DNA of 38,508 nt from Bacteroidales bacterium (GTDB lineage Bacteria > Bacteroidota > Bacteroidia > Bacteroidales > UBA932): assembly GCA_016291185.1 (NCBI GenBank), contig JAEFAI010000024.1, positions 1 to 38,508 of the forward strand, read 5' to 3'. The position numbers and the translations under genes were made by a program. Positions within the stretch are counted from its first letter, which is position 1; every line of letters begins with the position of its first letter. The notes beneath the pieces are model-generated. The model had not been told where the DNA came from. It ran no database searches and saw nothing but the letters and a program-made list of their open reading frames with translations. Positions 8,361 through 17,500 of the stretch are shown piece after piece.

Positions 8361-9797
8361 ATGGCAGAACGCAAAGATATATTGATGGGCCGTCTCCGGA
8401 GCGGAGAGCCGCTGAGCCGGGGTGAGCAGTTCCGGCTCACCTTCCTGCTGGCGTGGCCCTCGATCCTCGCGCAGCTGGCGATGTGCCTGATGAGCTACAT
8501 CGACGCGGCCATGGTCGGCCGGCTCGGCTCCGCCCAGGCCGCCGCCATCGGGCTCGTCAGCTCGACCACCTGGATCTTCGGCAGCTTCTGCTATTCCAAC
8601 AGTTCCGGTTTCAGCGTGCAGGTCGCGCACCGCTGCGGCGCCAAGGATTTCGCCGGCGCGCGGCGCATCTTCCGCCACGGCATCTTCGTGGCCATGGGCC
8701 TGAGCGTGCTGCTCGCCGCGCTGGCCGTCTCCATCCACGGCGCCCTGCCGCGCTGGCTGGGCGGCACGCCCGAGATACTCGCCGACGCGTCCGTGTATTT
8801 CCTGATCTATGCGCTCTTCCTGCCGGTCATGCAGCTGGCCATCTTCTGCGAGGCCTCGCTGATCGCGAGCGGGAACGCCAAGGTCTCCGGCATCGCCAGC
8901 ATCGCGATGTGCGTGCTGGACGTGGTGTTCAACTATCTCTTCATCTTCGTGCTGGGACTCGGCGTCAAGGGCGCCGCGCTCGGCACGGGCCTCGCCACGC
9001 TCTGCGCCGGCGGCTTCCTGCTCTGGTACGCCACGTGCCGCTGCGGAGAGCTGCGCCAGGCCGGCAGCTGGGTCCGGCCCGCCCGCCGCATCCTGGGCGG
9101 CATCCGCACGCAGAAGGCGGGCGCCCTGGACGCAGAACAGAAAGACATCTTCAAACGGGCCTTCGGGATCAGCTGGCCGCTCTGGCTGCAGAACCTGGTG
9201 ACCCGCGGCGCCTATATCGCCGCGACCGTGCTCGTGGCGCCGCTCGGCACCGTGGCCATCGCGGCCAATTCCTTCGCCATCATCGCCGAAGGCTTCTGCT
9301 ACCTGCCCGGCTACGGGATGCAGGACGCCGCTACCACGCTGGTGGGGCAGAGCCTGGGCGCGAAGCGGCCCGACATGGCCAGGCGCTTCGCCTGGCTGAC
9401 CATCGGGTCCGGCGCCGCGATGATGACCTTCCTCGCCGTCCTGATGTGGGCGTTCGCCCCGCAGATCATGGGCCTGCTGAGCCCGGACGCGGAGGTCATC
9501 ACGCTCGGCGCGAAATGCCTGCGCATCCAGGCCTGGGCCGAACTCCTGTTCGGCGTGAGCATCGTCGCCTACGGCTGCTGTGTCGGCGCAGGCGACACCC
9601 TGGTGCCGTCGGCCATCAACCTGCTCAGCATGTGGGTGATCCGCCTCGGAATCGCCCTTCTCCTGATACCCCGATTCGGCCTGGAAGGCTACTGGATCGC
9701 AATGGCTACCGAACTGTGTGTCAAGGGCCTCGTCTTCGCCGTGCGCATCGGCCGCGGCCGCTGGATGAAGACCTTGCTGACCGTTCCCGGGACCTGA
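8361..9797 (+). CDS. MATE family multidrug/Na+ antiporter
   Basis: The 478-residue protein has about 12 hydrophobic segments in two homologous halves, as expected for MATE (NorM/DinF-type) exporters. The first half opens with FLLAWPSILAQLAMCLMSYIDAAMVGRLGSAQAAAIGL; this 'P..l.ql...l....D..mvG.lG' pattern is diagnostic. The second half has ISWPLWLQNLVTRGAYIAATVLVAPLGTVAIAANSFAI and GYGMQDAATTLVGQSLGAKRPD. It would export cationic drugs or metabolites using Na+ or H+. The substrate cannot be read from sequence. It is preceded by its own promoter box and followed, after a gap containing two promoter boxes, by nrdD, so it is probably monocistronic. Confidence 0.92.
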   Translation: MAERKDILMGRLRSGEPLSRGEQFRLTFLLAWPSILAQLAMCLMSYIDAAMVGRLGSAQAAAIGLVSSTTWIFGSFCYSNSSGFSVQVAHRCGAKDFAGARRIFRHGIFVAMGLSVLLAALAVSIHGALPRWLGGTPEILADASVYFLIYALFLPVMQLAIFCEASLIASGNAKVSGIASIAMCVLDVVFNYLFIFVLGLGVKGAALGTGLATLCAGGFLLWYATCRCGELRQAGSWVRPARRILGGIRTQKAGALDAEQKDIFKRAFGISWPLWLQNLVTRGAYIAATVLVAPLGTVAIAANSFAIIAEGFCYLPGYGMQDAATTLVGQSLGAKRPDMARRFAWLTIGSGAAMMTFLAVLMWAFAPQIMGLLSPDAEVITLGAKCLRIQAWAELLFGVSIVAYGCCVGAGDTLVPSAINLLSMWVIRLGIALLLIPRFGLEGYWIAMATELCVKGLVFAVRIGRGRWMKTLLTVPGT

Positions 9798-9830
9798 GCG
9801 GCCTCTGACGCGCGCCAGCCGTGTTGTTTA

Positions 9831-9838
9831 TAACTTTG
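9831..9838 (+). promoter_or_regulatory. Upstream -7 box for nrdDG (first of two)
   Basis: TAACTTTG matches TAnnTTTG in the 151-nt gap before nrdD. Use of two start sites is possible. Confidence 0.45.
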
Positions 9839-9884
9839 TTGATAAAAACAGACGGGTGCGCGGGCTTTAACCGGGCAGATGGGC

Positions 9885-9892
9885 TAAATTTG
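9885..9892 (+). promoter_or_regulatory. Proximal -7 box for nrdDG
   Basis: TAAATTTG matches TAnnTTTG and would give a leader of roughly 50 nt to ATG 9949. I recognised no NrdR-box pair or Fnr-type site with confidence. Confidence 0.5.
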
Positions 9893-9948
9893 TACAACCG
9901 GATGTGTCGCCAGACCCGTCCCTAACCACTGAATTCAACTTACAGCAT

Positions 9949-12147
9949 ATGGACGTACGTAAAACCAACGGCTCTTTTGAAGAGTTCGACAAGGCCAAGC
10001 TGGCTCGTGGTATCCACGAAGCCTACAAGACGGCTGGAGAATACTGCGACGATGCCATCGTCGTCTCCATCATCAACAACCTTTATGTGTATGAGGGCAT
10101 CACCAGCCGGGAGATCCGCCGTCAGGTGGAGGATTCCCTGATGTCCGTCAACAAGAAGGTCGCCCATGCTTATATCGACAAGTTCGACGCCGACCTGGAT
10201 CTCCGCAAGAAGCGCGACTTCATCAAGGACTACATCAAGGCCTCCAATGCCGCGACGGGCTCCAAGTTCGACGCCAACGCCAACGTCACCCGCAAGAACA
10301 TCGTGACGCTGGGCAACGAGCTGTACAAGGAGAACAACATCAAGCAGAACCGCTACATCATGCAGGACAAGATCAAGGCCCTGTACGGCCGCGCCATGGC
10401 GGACCAGTACATCAAGGACCTGGAGTCCCACGTCCTCTACAAGCACGACGAGAGCGGCACCCCGGGCTTCCCGTACTGCGTCGCCATCACGATGTATCCT
10501 TTCCTGGTGAGCGGCCTGCGCGAGCTGGGCGGCGTGTCCATCGCCCCCACCGACCTCAAGTCCTTCTGCGGTGAATTCATCAACCTCGTCTATTCCGTGT
10601 CCTCGCAGTTCATGGGGGCCGTGGCCACGCCCGAGTTCCTGATGTACCTCGACTACTTCATCCGCAAGGACTACGGCGACGACTATGTCAGCCATCTCGA
10701 CGACGTGGTCGAGAACAACGTCAAGCAGCGCACGCTCGTCAAGGTCATCGACAACTACTTCCAGCAGGTCGTCCACTCCATGAACATGCCTGCCGGCAAC
10801 CGCGGCTACCAGACCGTGTTCTGGAACATCGGCTACTTCGACAAGCCCTACTTCGAGGGCGTGTTCGGCGACTTCGTGTTCCCCGACGGCAGCAAGCCGA
10901 AGTGGGAGACCCTCGACTGGCTGCAGCGCCACTTCATGAACTGGTTCAACGAAGAGCGCAACCACTATATCCTCACCTTCCCGGTGGAGACCATGGCCCT
11001 GCTGACCGACGGCGGCGACGACTTCGCCGACAAGGACTACGCCGACTTCACCGCCGAAATGTGGTCCAAGGGCCACAGCTTCTTCTGCTACCTCTCCAAC
11101 AGCCCCGACTCCCTGTCCAGCTGCTGCCGCCTGCGCAACGAGATCCAGAAGGACGACGGCCACAACCACACCACGCACCAGTACTCGATGGGTACTGCTT
11201 CCGTGGCCACGGGTTCCAAGTCCGTGATGACCATCAACCTCAACCGCCTCATCCAGGACGCCGTCCGCCGCTACTTCCTGGAGCGCCGCGGCGTCAACCT
11301 CGAGGCCGGCAAGCCGCTCGACCCGGTGTCGCACTTCTACGACAAGGAGGACCTCTACAACAACTATATCGACAAGGACATCCGCGAGATGACCGAGCGG
11401 GTGCACAAATACCAGATCGCCTTCAACGAGATCATCAAGGACTTCCTCAAGGCCGACATGCTCGATGTCTACAAGGCCGGCTTCATCGACATGAAGAAGC
11501 AGTACCTCACCGTGGGCGTCAACGGCCTGACGGAGGCCGCCGAATTCCTCGGCCTTCGGGTCTCCCCGAATCCCGAATACGGCGACTTCGTCAACACGAT
11601 CCTCGAGACGATCAACATCGCCAACCGCAAGGACCGCACCCCGGACGCGATGTTCAACACCGAGTTCGTCCCGGCCGAGAACCTCGCCGCCAAGAACTAC
11701 AAGTGGGACAAGAAGGACGGCTATTTCGTGTCCGAGAAGCACAACCTCTACAGCTCCTACTTCTACAATCCCGAAGACGACACCGTGTCGATGATCGACA
11801 AGTTCAAGCTCCACGGCGAGGACTTCGTGAAGTACCTCGACGGCGGCTCGGCCCTCCACATGAACATCGCCGAGCACCTCACCCAGGAGCAGTACCGGAG
11901 CCTGCTGAAGACGGCCGCCCACTACGGCACCAACTACTTCACCTTCAACTGTCGCAACACCGTCTGCAACGACTGCGGCTACATCAGCAAGGACACGCTC
12001 AAGGTCTGCCCGAAGTGCGGAAGCACCAACCTCGACTACCTCACGCGTGTGATCGGCTACCTCAAGCGCGTGTCTTCCTTCGCGGAGCCGCGCCAGATCG
12101 AGGCCCAGCACCGCTTCTACAATCCCAAGAACGTTCCGACGGAATGA
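9949..12147 (+). CDS. nrdD: Anaerobic (class III) ribonucleoside-triphosphate reductase
   Basis: The 732-residue catalytic subunit reduces ribonucleoside triphosphates to dNTPs under anaerobiosis with a glycyl radical. An ATP-cone lies at residues about 1-90 (VRKTNGSFEEFDKAKLARGI). An active-site Cys pair is in SSCCRLRNE (392/393). A zinc site is formed by VCNDCG and VCPKCG. The glycyl-radical residue is probably Gly703 in TRVIGYLKR, the Bacteroidota variant of RVCGYLG. I chose ATG 9949 because the sequence becomes ATP-cone-like there; the frame stays open back to a GTG at 9904, but those 15 residues look like leader. The gene overlaps nrdG by ATGA, indicating translational coupling. Confidence 0.96.
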   Translation: MDVRKTNGSFEEFDKAKLARGIHEAYKTAGEYCDDAIVVSIINNLYVYEGITSREIRRQVEDSLMSVNKKVAHAYIDKFDADLDLRKKRDFIKDYIKASNAATGSKFDANANVTRKNIVTLGNELYKENNIKQNRYIMQDKIKALYGRAMADQYIKDLESHVLYKHDESGTPGFPYCVAITMYPFLVSGLRELGGVSIAPTDLKSFCGEFINLVYSVSSQFMGAVATPEFLMYLDYFIRKDYGDDYVSHLDDVVENNVKQRTLVKVIDNYFQQVVHSMNMPAGNRGYQTVFWNIGYFDKPYFEGVFGDFVFPDGSKPKWETLDWLQRHFMNWFNEERNHYILTFPVETMALLTDGGDDFADKDYADFTAEMWSKGHSFFCYLSNSPDSLSSCCRLRNEIQKDDGHNHTTHQYSMGTASVATGSKSVMTINLNRLIQDAVRRYFLERRGVNLEAGKPLDPVSHFYDKEDLYNNYIDKDIREMTERVHKYQIAFNEIIKDFLKADMLDVYKAGFIDMKKQYLTVGVNGLTEAAEFLGLRVSPNPEYGDFVNTILETINIANRKDRTPDAMFNTEFVPAENLAAKNYKWDKKDGYFVSEKHNLYSSYFYNPEDDTVSMIDKFKLHGEDFVKYLDGGSALHMNIAEHLTQEQYRSLLKTAAHYGTNYFTFNCRNTVCNDCGYISKDTLKVCPKCGSTNLDYLTRVIGYLKRVSSFAEPRQIEAQHRFYNPKNVPTE

Positions 12148-12614
12148 TCAAGTATATCCCGGAGCTCACGGACATCGTCCTCGAGGAGATTCCGGACAAA
12201 GTGACCCTGGCAGTTGAGATCACCAACTGCCAGGGTTCTTGTCCCGGATGCCACTCGCCGTTCCTCAAGCTCGACATCGGCGAGGAACTGACCCCGCAGA
12301 TCGTGGACCGGCTGATCGCCGACAACTACGGCGTCAACTGCTTCCTGCTGCTGGGGGAGGGCAAGGACCTGCAGGCCCTGCTGGGCATTGCGGAGCACCT
12401 GCGCAAGGCGCATCCGGAGCTGGAGCGGGCGGTCTATTCCGGCCGCGTCCAGGTGGAGCCCGAGGTCTACGAGGCCTTCGACTACGTCAAGGTAGGGCCC
12501 TACATCGCGGCCAAGGGACCGCTCAACAGCCCCACGACCAACCAGCGCCTCTACCACCACGGCGAGGACATCACCGCGCGGTTCTGGCACAGAGGCCTGG
12601 AAGAGAAAAAATAG
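12144..12614 (+). CDS. nrdG: Anaerobic ribonucleotide reductase activating protein
   Basis: The 156-residue radical-SAM enzyme installs the glycyl radical on NrdD using S-adenosylmethionine and a [4Fe-4S] cluster. The cluster motif CQGSCPGC (Cys29, Cys33, Cys36, in the CxxxCxxC form) sits near the N-terminus, and FLLLGEGKDLQALL follows in place of the usual GGEP region. YVKVGPYIAAKGPLNSPTTNQRLY is the characteristic C-terminal stretch of small NrdG proteins. ATG 12144 overlaps the nrdD stop (ATGA) and gives the expected short protein; the open frame upstream is a shadow of nrdD. It is convergent with the GH97 gene, with a short repeat between them. Confidence 0.93.
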   Translation: MIKYIPELTDIVLEEIPDKVTLAVEITNCQGSCPGCHSPFLKLDIGEELTPQIVDRLIADNYGVNCFLLLGEGKDLQALLGIAEHLRKAHPELERAVYSGRVQVEPEVYEAFDYVKVGPYIAAKGPLNSPTTNQRLYHHGEDITARFWHRGLEEKK

Positions 12615-12625
12615 CTGCGCCCGGA

Positions 12626-12652
12626 TGTCATCCTGAGCGCAGCGAAGGATCT
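12626..12652. repeat. Dispersed repeat encoding 'HPERSEGS' in one frame
   Basis: The core ATCCTGAGCGCAGCGAAGGAT can fold by ATCCT/AGGAT pairing. A second, competing 7-bp arm pair GCTGCGC (12614-12620) and GCGCAGC (12637-12643) joins it to the nrdG stop. This sequence is familiar to me as a short intergenic element whose spurious translation (HPERSEG) appears widely in predicted proteins of Bacteroidota and other phyla. It lies between convergent nrdG and GH97 and its right end overlaps the GH97 stop codon. It may act as a weak terminator or be a dispersed parasite. Confidence 0.6.
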
Positions 12653-14570
12653 AGCGAATGATGAGCACCGCTCCGTCGTCCTTCGGGATGCGGAGCGGCT
12701 TTTTCGTGGCCGCGCCGGCCGTCAGGCCGTCCTTGCCGGTGCTCAGCACCGCGGCGGTGCCGCCCAGGCGCGCCTCGATGGTGCGGACGTCCAGCGTCAG
12801 CGGCTCGTCGGAGGCGTTGATGGCGGCGACGTACCAGGTGAGGCCGTGGCGGCGCGCCAGCACGATGTTGCGGCCCGGATAGCCGTCGATCAGGCGCGTC
12901 TCGTCCCAGGTGGTCGGCACATCGCGCAGGAAGTCCAGCGCGGCCGCGGGCGCGTCCGTCAGGTTGTTGGGCGTGAGCGCGAAATTCTGGATCGGGTTCT
13001 GGTAGAGCACGGCGACGGCCAGCTCGGCCGCGTCCGTGGTCCGGCGCTGCGTGCCGAAGACACGGCCGCCGGGGCCCGGCTGCCCGTTTGCCCGGTTGAG
13101 GCGCTTGTTGAGGAAGACGCCGCCGAATTCCATGCAGCCGACCGTGTTGCGCAGGAACGGGTGCAGGGCGGCGTATTTCGACTCCAGGTCGCAGTGGTTC
13201 TGCCCGAAGATCATGTTCTCGGACGCGAGGACGGCCTCGCTGCCCACGTAGTTGGGATACATCCGCTCCCAGCCGCGCGGCAGGGTGGCGCCGTGGAAGA
13301 TGCACATCAGGCCGTGGTCGTCGGCGTCGCTCAGGATGGCCTCGTAGAGGCGCATCGTCTCCTGTTTGTCGCCGCCGAAGAAGTCCACCTTGATGCCCTT
13401 GACGCCGATGCTCTCCATCCAGCGCATCTCGGGCTTGCGGGCCAGCGGGTCGCACATCACGTTGACGGGGCTCTGGACGATGTCGTTCCACCAGCCGCTC
13501 GAAGAATACCACAGGAACACGTCCACGCCCACGCTGCGGGCGTAGGCGACGAGCTCCGCCATCCCTTCATGGCCGAACTCCTGGTCCCAGCCGGCGTCGA
13601 TGAGGATGTAGGGCCAGCCCATCGCGGCCGCCAGGCCGATGTAGGCCTCCTGGTCGGCGCGGTTCATGCTGGCGTCCTGCCAGACGATCCAGCTCCAGCT
13701 GCTCTTGCCGTAGCGGTAGGCGCGCGTGGTGGTGTAGCGCGGCTCCACGACGTCGAAGGCGATGGTCGTCTCCACGATGGGGGCGAGGTCCGCGCCCACG
13801 GTGAGCGTGCGCCAGGGCGTGGCGCCGGGCAGCGCGAAAGCGGGCTCCACGGTGCCGTTGCCGTTGTTCTCCTCCGGCATCGGGAAGGCTACGGTGTAGC
13901 CCGTGGCCGGGTCGTAGTCCGACAGGTGCGAGGCGCAGTAGCGGCTGTCCACGCCCGTCTCGCTGACGAGCACCCAGCCGTCGCCGCCCACGCGGAAGAG
14001 GCAGGGGAACGTGTAGCCGTGGCCGTATTGCGAGCGCCGGTCGAGCGGCGCGTCGAAGGAGTAGAATTCCTCATAACTGGGCTTGCTGCGCTTCCAGCCG
14101 GTCATGGCGTCGCTCTGCGGCGTCAGGAAGCCCGTCGCGCCCTCCGGGAAATTGAATCCGCTCGCCTCGGCCAGCACGCGCACGCTGCCGGTCTCGCCCT
14201 CGCGGGGCAGGAGGTAGCGGAAGGCGGCGTCGTGGTCGGTCAGGTGCCATTCGATGTCGATCTTGCGCCCGTCGGGGTTGGTGCAGTGCAGCACGGCGCG
14301 CAGGGCGGCGTGGTCGACGTGCGAAGTCTTGATGCGGTCGAGGACATAGGTGTCGCGGACCGCTTCGGAGTCCACGGACACGACGTCCAGCTGCGTGTAG
14401 TCGGCTTCGTTGGTCTGCAGGCCGAGCCGGGACGGCGCCACGAGGGTCTTGCCGTCGTAGGCGACGCTGTAGGTGAGCTGTCCGCCGTCGTCTCCGAAGG
14501 AGACCTGAAGACGGGCGTCGGGCCCCGAAAGGATGGGGAGCCCGACGGCGAGGAGGGTGAACAGGTTCAT
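12651..14570 (-). CDS. Glycoside hydrolase family 97 enzyme (alpha-glucosidase or alpha-galactosidase)
   Basis: The 639-residue protein has the GH97 layout. The N-terminal beta-sandwich is about residues 20-270 (VSFGDDGGQLTYSVAYDGK, IEWHLTDHDAAFRYLLP, CLFRVGGDGWVLVSETGVD). The (beta/alpha)8 barrel runs to about 540 (SSWSWIVWQD, YILIDAGWD, FLWYSSSGWW, GVKGIKVDFFGGDKQ), and a C-terminal beta domain follows. Asp396 in KVDFF sits where the retaining GH97 branch has its nucleophile, and Glu445 in YVGSEAV is a candidate acid/base. This favours a retaining, alpha-galactosidase-like enzyme over the inverting SusB type, but by inference only. The signal peptide is short (MNLFTLLAVGLPILS). It starts 9 nt after the sensor gene and is probably co-transcribed with it. 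Confidence 0.9.
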   Translation of the reverse strand: MNLFTLLAVGLPILSGPDARLQVSFGDDGGQLTYSVAYDGKTLVAPSRLGLQTNEADYTQLDVVSVDSEAVRDTYVLDRIKTSHVDHAALRAVLHCTNPDGRKIDIEWHLTDHDAAFRYLLPREGETGSVRVLAEASGFNFPEGATGFLTPQSDAMTGWKRSKPSYEEFYSFDAPLDRRSQYGHGYTFPCLFRVGGDGWVLVSETGVDSRYCASHLSDYDPATGYTVAFPMPEENNGNGTVEPAFALPGATPWRTLTVGADLAPIVETTIAFDVVEPRYTTTRAYRYGKSSWSWIVWQDASMNRADQEAYIGLAAAMGWPYILIDAGWDQEFGHEGMAELVAYARSVGVDVFLWYSSSGWWNDIVQSPVNVMCDPLARKPEMRWMESIGVKGIKVDFFGGDKQETMRLYEAILSDADDHGLMCIFHGATLPRGWERMYPNYVGSEAVLASENMIFGQNHCDLESKYAALHPFLRNTVGCMEFGGVFLNKRLNRANGQPGPGGRVFGTQRRTTDAAELAVAVLYQNPIQNFALTPNNLTDAPAAALDFLRDVPTTWDETRLIDGYPGRNIVLARRHGLTWYVAAINASDEPLTLDVRTIEARLGGTAAVLSTGKDGLTAGAATKKPLRIPKDDGAVLIIR

Positions 14571-14579
14571 GGTATACGG

Positions 14580-17500
14580 TTAATCTTTAAGGTTTTTGAC
14601 GAAGCTGGAAGGGGAGATGTTGAACTGCTTCTGGAAGCTTGTCGCGAAATAGGACGGCGAGGAGAAGCCCACCATGTAGGCCACCTCGTTGATCCGGTAT
14701 TTCTGCGAGGAAAGCATCTCCGCGGCCTGCTTGAGGCGGCACAGGCGGATGTACTCGTTGATGTTGAGGCCGGTGTTGGCCTTGACCTTGCGGTACAGCG
14801 TGGACTTGCTCGTGCCGATGAGGTTGGTGAGCGTCTCGATGCTGAGGTCCTGCTCGGCCATGTGCTTCATCACGATGCCATGGAGCTTCTCCATGAACTC
14901 CTCGTCCATCTTGCTGGTATTGACGCTGTTGAAGTGCGTCAGCGGGGAGTCCGTGAACTGCTTGTAGGCGATGTCGCGGTTCTTGAACAGGCTGGCGATG
15001 TTGGCGCGCAGCAGCTCGATCGGGAACGGCTTCTCGATGTAGCCGTCCGCACCGACCTGGAGGGTCTGCAGGCGCGTCTCCATGCCCACGGCGGCCGTCA
15101 GCAGGATCACGGGCAGGTGGCTGAACTCCATGTTGGTCTTGATGTAGTTGCAGAGCTGGCAGCCGTCCATCAGCGGCATCATGATGTCGCTGACCACGAG
15201 GTCGATGCGCTCTTCCTGCAGCTTCTCTACGGCATCCTGGCCGTTGGCGGCGGTGACGATGTTGTACTCGTCGGACAGCTCGCCGGCCAGGTAGCCGCGC
15301 ATCTCGGCGGAGTCTTCGACGAGGAGCAGCGTGTGGCGGCTGCTGTCGAAGTCGGCGTTGCGCGTGTCGTCGGCCGTCTTGCGGTCTTCGATGCGGATCT
15401 GCTGCTGCTGCTCCACGGGCAGCTCCAGCACGAAGGAGTTGCGGTCGGCGGCGCTGGTGTCGAGGTAGAGCTTGCCGTTGTGCAGCGAGGCGAGGGTGCG
15501 GGCGAAGGCCAGGCCGAGGCCGGTGCCCTGGCTCTTGCGCTCCTCGCCGACCTGATAGAACACCTCGAAGATCTTCTCGCTCTCGCGGGCGGGGATCTTC
15601 TCGCCGTTGCTGTCGATCCGCAGGATGGCGGTCTTGCCGTCGGCGGACGGCTTCAGGGACAGCTCGATGCGGTCGTGCGTGTATTTGACGGCGTTGGAGA
15701 GCAGGTTGCTGATGATCTTCTCCACGGAGTCGCGGGCGCACATGACCTCGAACGGCTGGTCGGGGATATCCTCGCGCAGCGTGATCTTCTGCTCCTCGGC
15801 CATCTGCTCGAAGTAGCGGAAGGACTTGCGGACGATCGCGCAGAGGTCCTCCTTGAGGAAGACCGGCTTGATCTCGTTCTTCTCCATGCGCCGCAGGTCG
15901 AGCAGCTGGTTGGTCAGGCTGAGCAGGCGGTCGGTGTTGGCCTGGATGGTCAGCAGGTCCTTCTCGGACTCCGGCGTGTAGTTCTTCTCCTCGATCAGCT
16001 TGTCGAGCGGCATCTTGATCAGCGTCAGCGGGGTGCGGATCTCGTGGGTGATGTTGGTGAAGAAGTTGATCTTCGCGTCGTAGATTTCTTTCTGCTTCTG
16101 GTTCTCCATCCGCGTCAGGTGGCGGGCGCGTTCGCGGCGGCGCCGCATCTCCAGTTCATAGAAGAAGAGCGCCAGCAGGCCCAGCAGGATGACGAGGTAG
16201 ATGATCTTGGCCGTCTTGCTCCAGAGGGCCGGGGCGTCGATGTAGAGCTCCAGGGTCTGCTGCGCGTCGTCGTTCTCGGAGCCGAGGATGGCGACGTCGA
16301 AGGTGTAGTGCCCCGGTCGCAGGCCGGTGAAGTTGACCTGGTTCTCCGTCGTCGTGGGAGCGGAGAAGAGCACGCGCCCGTTGCGCTTCAGCGTCCAGGC
16401 GAAGGTCGTCTGGCGGATGACGGAATAGTCGGGCGTGGCGAAGCTGATGGAAAGCAGGGAAGCGTCGCGGGACTTGACGTTGAGGTGCTTGGTCCGGATG
16501 GTGGAGCGGCCGTTTTCATGCAGGCGCAGGGTGCGCTCGGCGTTGGTCGCCTCGATGCTCGTGATGTAGAGGGCGTGGTTCTGTGCTGCCTTCTTGATCT
16601 TGCTCGGCGAGAAGCCCGCCAGGCCCTGGGTGTTGCCCATGAAGATGTAGCCGCTGCGCGTCATCAGCGAGGCGCCATAGGAGAACTGCGAGCCGAGGAT
16701 CTGCTGCCGGTCCTCGATGTAGCCCTGCACGTGGAGCGTCTCCCCGTCGATGCGGACGATGCCGCGGGTGGTGGAGACCCAGAGGACGCCGTCCTCATCC
16801 TCCGCCACGGCGCAGGTCACGTTGTTGTTGAAGCTCTCGGAGCGCGGGAAGGCGTGCAGCCGGAGGTTGGACAGGTTGGGGTTGGGGTCCGTATAGCAGA
16901 GACCGCCGCCTTCGGTGGTAATCCAGATGCGGTGCTTGCTGTCTTCGAAGAAGGAGGTGATGCGGTCGGCCGTCAGGCCGCGGTCGGAATCCACGGTGAG
17001 GTGGGAGAGACCGTTGCCGCCGCTGTCGCGGCAGAGGAAGCCGTTGCCGTAGGTGCCGATCCAGAGGTTGCCGCGGCTGTCCTCGAACAGGCAGTGGACG
17101 AATTCATTGCAGGGAGGCTCCACCGGGACGAATTCGTCCTGCCCGGGATCCAGGACGTACAGGTTGCGCTGGCCGCCCGTGAAGATGCGCCCGTCGGAGG
17201 TGCGCAGGCCGCAGCCGTTGGCGCCGGACACGTGGTAGCGCTTCTTGACGACGTGGCGCTTGCGGTCGTAGCGGAATACGCCGCTGCCGAAGGTGTGGAT
17301 CCAGAGGTCGTCCCCGTCGGCCGAAATCTGCTGCATGTTCAGCGCCGGGGTGATCTCGAAGCTTTCGTTGGTGCCGCGGTCGGCGGAAATGAAATTCAGA
17401 CCACCGTCCTCGGTGCAGAACCAGATGTTGCCGTCGTCGTCCGTGACGATGGAGCGGACGATGGAGCCGATCATCGAGCGGGGGCTCGGGTTGGGGTAGA

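Noticed and set aside
9940..12111. Long minus-strand open frame opposite nrdD
   Set aside because: Shadow of nrdD; the plus-strand frame carries all class III reductase motifs.
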